DNA of 64,000 nt. Origin: Megamerina dolium (taxonomy: Eukaryota; Arthropoda; Insecta; Diptera; Megamerinidae). The position numbers and the translations under genes are program-made. This document shows positions 59,640 through 64,000 of the stretch, piece by piece. The DNA is taken from positions 89,233,807 through 89,297,806 of the forward strand of contig OY978525.1 in assembly GCA_963854835.1 (NCBI GenBank). Direction: 5' to 3'. The notes under the pieces are model-generated. The model was not told where the DNA came from, made no database searches, and worked only from the letters and a program-made list of their open reading frames with translations. How positions within the stretch are numbered: position 1 is the stretch's first letter; each line of letters opens with the position of its first letter.

Positions 59640-62600
59640 AATATTGGGTATAAGTATTTGAAAAGAATTAACACAATGGTAAGTAGTGCTTTCTAAAACA
59701 TCTTTTGGGCTAAAAATATCTCCAATGACACAAACAAGGGTCATTGGCGATAGTCTCCTAATGAAAACTATAGCTAATTTGATTGTATGATATCTTGGCT
59801 AATACCTTCTAGATCAACATTCAAATTGATACTGTAAATACTATCAGACGGACCAGACTGTGCTGAATACTTTATTTCTAGTACGAGCTAATTCTGTGCA
59901 GTGGCAAAGCATACGCAGAGAGTCTCCGTCATCTTTTAAGCAAAGGCTACAATTCCCCACTCTATTAATTTTGTAAGCAATCACAAATCAAGTTTGTGAA
60001 AAATTGTGCGATTGAAAGATGAGATTTGGTTAGTATGCTGTAATATAAACAATAATATTAATTATGTATTAGAATTTAGGTTGTCGATATTGTAGGGAAT
60101 AATGCAATCAAAATCTCTTTTAGAAAGTCCGACTATATCACAAGTACTTTATTAAACTAGACATCATTTCGCTTTTTCAATTAAATATATAATATAAATC
60201 CAGGCGGATTTATTAATTTCCATTATACAAATTACTTATGCATTATATTGAATGAAGCAAAATTTTATGAACAAATTACCTCTATAACAACTCAAACAGT
60301 TCATAGTCGTTACACATTAAATCATATAGAAATATGTCGGGCTGCCGCCAACTCCAAGTTTATGGCTAACTACTACAACAATTAATAAATAAAACCAAAA
60401 ACACCAACAACAATCAACCTGAAGCTGAAGTAATTTTAAATGGTTTTTGACAGCTTATGTCTGAGCCGTTCCTATCGATATATGTACATAAATGTGCATA
60501 CCAGTACGCGTACGAGTACGAGCCCCACTATTCAATTCATGATTGAACAATACATTCAATGGCTTACTGATGTTGTTGCCGTTTGCTGTCAAATACAAGT
60601 CGTAGCGGTAACATATGTACATATGTATTTATATTCCCATATGCAAGCATGTTTGTGTTTTTCTGTGTGTGTGTGTGCATTAGCCATTAAATTTACTAAG
60701 TGAAGTTATTAGTAAAAGAAACAGGAATAAAAGGAGATTGAGAAGCAGAAAATAGTTTAAGCCGACTTTTAAATGATTTTGTTTTAATTTTTTTTCGCTC
60801 TATTTTCGCTTTTAATGTGTCTTTTTCTAATAAATATATATTTTTGCACTTATATACGTTAAATGTATTTGTGTGCGTATATATGTAGAAGCTTTCTTGT
60901 CGTTTGACATTTCATCTGCAGCAAAGCAAAATAATAAAAAAAAAAAAATTGTAAATACATTCAACCAATCAATTAATTTCGAAGTATTAACATTTAATTT
61001 CCACTTGGTTATTGTTGTTGTTTTTAGTATAATAACACCTACGGTAGCCATTTATAATTGATTTTTATTTGCTGCACAACGTGTGCGTGTGCGAATAAGT
61101 GTAAGCTTGAATTGTGCATTAAACACTTAATTGATTTTAGGCATCAATATTATACTTGTATTTAATAAATCAGCAAAATATACATATATCAATAAAAGAG
61201 GACAGCACGAGAGGAAAGTTAATGCATGGAGGCTGTTTAATAGCTATCATGAAATAGTATTGTATGTAAAAGTGGCGCAGCTATATTGCAAATATTCAAC
61301 TGCAGAATTATGCATAATTAAATTGTATATTTTTGTTTTCACTACATACATACAAATTAACAACAACAACACCAACTTGTTAAATCATTATTAATTGATT
61401 TATACTTTTTTCTCTTTCACTCTCATACGGCTCCATATCTCTTTCACATCATAATTTCAATGCATTCAATATCAATAATGAATTAATTAAAAATGTAATT
61501 AATTATAATTAGGTTAATTAAAAAATTTTTTCCGAAGATTGCATATATAATATATGTATGCAGCTATGTGTGTGTGTAAAGTGAATGTTGTCTGCTACAC
61601 CTGATGATGAGCATTATAATAGGGGCTAGGTTATTAATTTAGAGCAGGTAGACTTTCACTTTCATCGATTAATATGACAACTTTTCTATAGTCAATAAGA
61701 TTATTTTCAGGATAATTTTTATTCAAAAATAATTACTGAAATTATATATTGAAAAATTAAATTGTAAATAACTCATTACAATAGAATTTAACATTTTCTT
61801 CGTATTTTCACGTAAGCTTGACATTGGAATACTGATCTCTCCGCAATACTACAATACCTTTTTATCACTCAGTGCCAATCCCCAGGTTTTAAATTCCTGG
61901 GTTCTCGTTCAGAGCATTCTAAACGTAAATTATTTTTCATATTGAGAACAAATACCTTTTCGCTACCAAGAACTTATTCAAGAATTAGTTGCTCCTTGGT
62001 CGTTCTTGCGACAAATTCCACAATTAGTGGAACCTTCTCTACGACCTATTCATATATAATCGGTCAAAACTATCTCGTGCACTTTTTTTTGAAAAAATTA
62101 ATCTAAAATTAATTTTATGACATCACATCGACTTTCTGAAGGATCTATGAAAACATCAAATTTTGATTTGAAATGGTAAGGGATGTATTTATAAGATGGT
62201 GTGTAAAAAATAATAAGGATGATATTTTTTTGGAAAAGGCTGCTAAATCCCAAGATGTTTTTGAAATCGATCAGATATACTAAGATATTAGAATGACAAT
62301 CGTCGGTAATTTTGTTCTCTCTTCTCTGAAGTTTTACACTTTTATACATATTAGTCATTTTTGAAGTGATGGTTTTGACACGTTACCACACTCAAACATT
62401 TTTGTGAATTATTCCTGTTCGAAATAAGGAATTTTATGCATTTGAGAAATTTCAGCATATTTTAAATTAAATTTCTGTATTTTTTCTTTTGCCAATTTTT
62501 AAAAAGCTATTTCCGAATTTGGTCGAAAATTAATCTAAGTCGGTTTTAAAAATATTTTACTTCACAATGTTGTTGCTTAAATCAGGTAATGTTGTTTCAA

Positions 62601-63590
62601 AATTAAATAAATGATAATTTCTATATACAATACCATGGGTTGAAAGTACATACATAATTAGTTTAATTTTTTGCTTTCAAATTGTAAAATTACTGCGTTT
62701 GAAAGATGCTATAATTAAGGAGGTCCGTTAATAATAACAAACTTAAGCTTAGTAATGCAAATTAGTCTTATGTAATAGAAAAATGAATAAATTTCTTAAT
62801 CTGTCAATAATTTATTATTTTTTTAAAATTCGTTTGTCACCTCCGTAATCACCCTGGTTATGCCACTGGCACTAAATATTAACACAGACTACTCCAAATA
62901 TGGTTTTTCCGCAATTTAAAAGATAAATTTAACAATAAGTGGTTGCTCATAAATGAATGAAATGAACATTTTTTTTTTGAACACAGAGAAAAACGCTTTA
63001 TCGTTATACTTCAAACATTTACGTAGAGTAAATGTTTGAATAAGTATTAAATCGGTAAAAAATTCATAAAATTATACATGTTGCGCCAAAATTCGAAAAT
63101 CCGAAATTAGTACCAGTCTTTAAAAGCTAAGTTTCAAAATTTGATGACATTTCGACTATTTAGTACCTATCAAATGAGAGAATGGTCTTAAAAATCATTG
63201 CTTTACGCAGGTTGAGTCTCATCACTTGATACAATTTGACTGTGTGAACAGTGTGATACCGAACACTGAATTTTGAAATAATAAATATCGGCATTTTGCA
63301 AACGCTGCTGCCATGTAAGTTTTTGCATGATGAAACGTCTAATAATATCTGATGTAGTAAACATAAATCTATTATTTTTCCAAAAGTTTAATAATCTGTC
63401 ACGTTGCTATTGGATACTAGAAAACTTCTGAGATAGTGATTGCTTGATTCAGTTTTGTTTGAGAGCGTATCAAAGGTGGATACTAGGAAAGAGGAAATAC
63501 CCATATTTTACAGAGTTTTTCTTCGATAAAACACAAGCCAGCCAAGTGAAAATGTTATATGGTCCTGATATTGTAACAGCCAATCGATAT
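59640..63590. other. AT-rich DNA, no gene recognised
   Basis: Nearly 4 kb where I see no exon with a recognisable product, no RNA gene and no named repeat. TG-rich patches occur near 60667-60680 and 61567-61577. It may be flank or intron of Rx. Confidence 0.45.
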
Positions 63591-63604
63591 ACGCAATTTT
63601 GGAT

Positions 63605-64000
63605 TTGCGTATATTGATCCAATTCTGAAGAGGGTAATGGTTATAACGATGGTGATGAAAAGTGGATCACTTACGACAACGAGCAGCTTAAACCTTCTGG
63701 GTTAAATCATAGTGCATAGCATAGTACCAAGACAATGCCAAGCCAGGATTGACGGGATTGACATATACATATTATGTGCTGCTCCCTTACGGCCAAACTC
63801 TTAATTGTCAACAAATGGGGCATCTGAAGGAAGTAATAGCTTTGAAGCACCCAACTCTGACCAGTAGGAGAGGAATTGTGTTCCATCAGGTCAACGTCGG
63901 CCCATATATATTAATAGTGACTCACCAGAAGCTCCAGGTGCTTGGCTGGGAGGTTCTTATATACCAAACTTATAGTCCGGACTTGACACTAAATGATCAT
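63605..64000 (+). pseudogene. mariner (DD34D-type) transposase relic, runs off the window
   Basis: GDEKWITYDN (63642-63671, first Asp region) is followed after shifts by LTSRRGIVFHQVNVGPY, where the HQDN-type second Asp is changed to Val, and by QKLQVLGWEVLIYQTYSPDL (third Asp region) close to the window end. This order and spacing are those of mariner transposases. Stops are present and the second catalytic Asp is lost, so it is dead. The C terminus lies outside the window. Confidence 0.78.

Overview
The window is AT-rich animal DNA from a higher fly (Diptera). A tephritid fruit fly is my best guess, from the flavour of the mobile elements and the near-complete identity of the homeobox exon to what I know of Drosophila Rx; the species cannot be fixed from the sequence. 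The only host gene I can support is a retinal homeobox gene (Rx, paired-like homeodomain) on the minus strand. Two coding exons are visible: a 1,461-bp exon rich in His, Gln, Ala and Gly runs (49613 down to 48153) and a 167-bp exon (40032 down to 39866) that encodes homeodomain residues 1-46. Both have clean splice sites and matching phases. The exon with the DNA-recognition helix, and any exon upstream of 49613, were not found.

Almost everything else that can be named is mobile DNA. 2.7-10.4 kb: a worn tRNA-derived SINE, a Jockey-like relic, a full-length but dead Tc1/mariner-superfamily element with 36 residues between its second and third catalytic Asp, two further transposase relics, and a 5'-truncated Jockey-like element. 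13.5-24.4 kb: a dispersed repeat of about 150-bp modules, non-LTR fragments with an RNase H domain, two full-length SINEs with target-site duplications, a long RTE-like retrotransposon, and a mariner relic. 25.3-34 kb: two more copies of the first mariner-like family, each carrying its own SINE insertion, an (AAT)n microsatellite, and a short internally deleted mariner with terminal repeats. 35-38 kb: transposase relics, a roughly 490-bp imperfect palindrome, and an internally deleted RTE derivative.

39.9-49.6 kb is the Rx exon pair. The 8.1-kb intron between the exons is mostly transposon: a complete Gypsy-type LTR retrotransposon (40260-45374, 201-bp LTRs, ATAT target duplication, antisense to Rx, 223 bp from the homeobox exon's 3' splice site), a second copy of the 150-bp-module repeat, and a SINE. 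52-54.8 kb is a three-layer nest: a mariner-like element split by a SINE and by a Jockey-like retrotransposon. The rest of the right side is mostly featureless AT-rich sequence with a SINE fragment at 59.5 kb and a mariner relic running off the right edge.

I see no intact transposase or polymerase anywhere. I found no CRISPR array, operon, rRNA gene or ordinary tRNA gene, and no convincing new biological system. The most useful observations are the structure of the Rx locus, the layered insertions, the palindrome, and several deletion products whose joints can be read directly.
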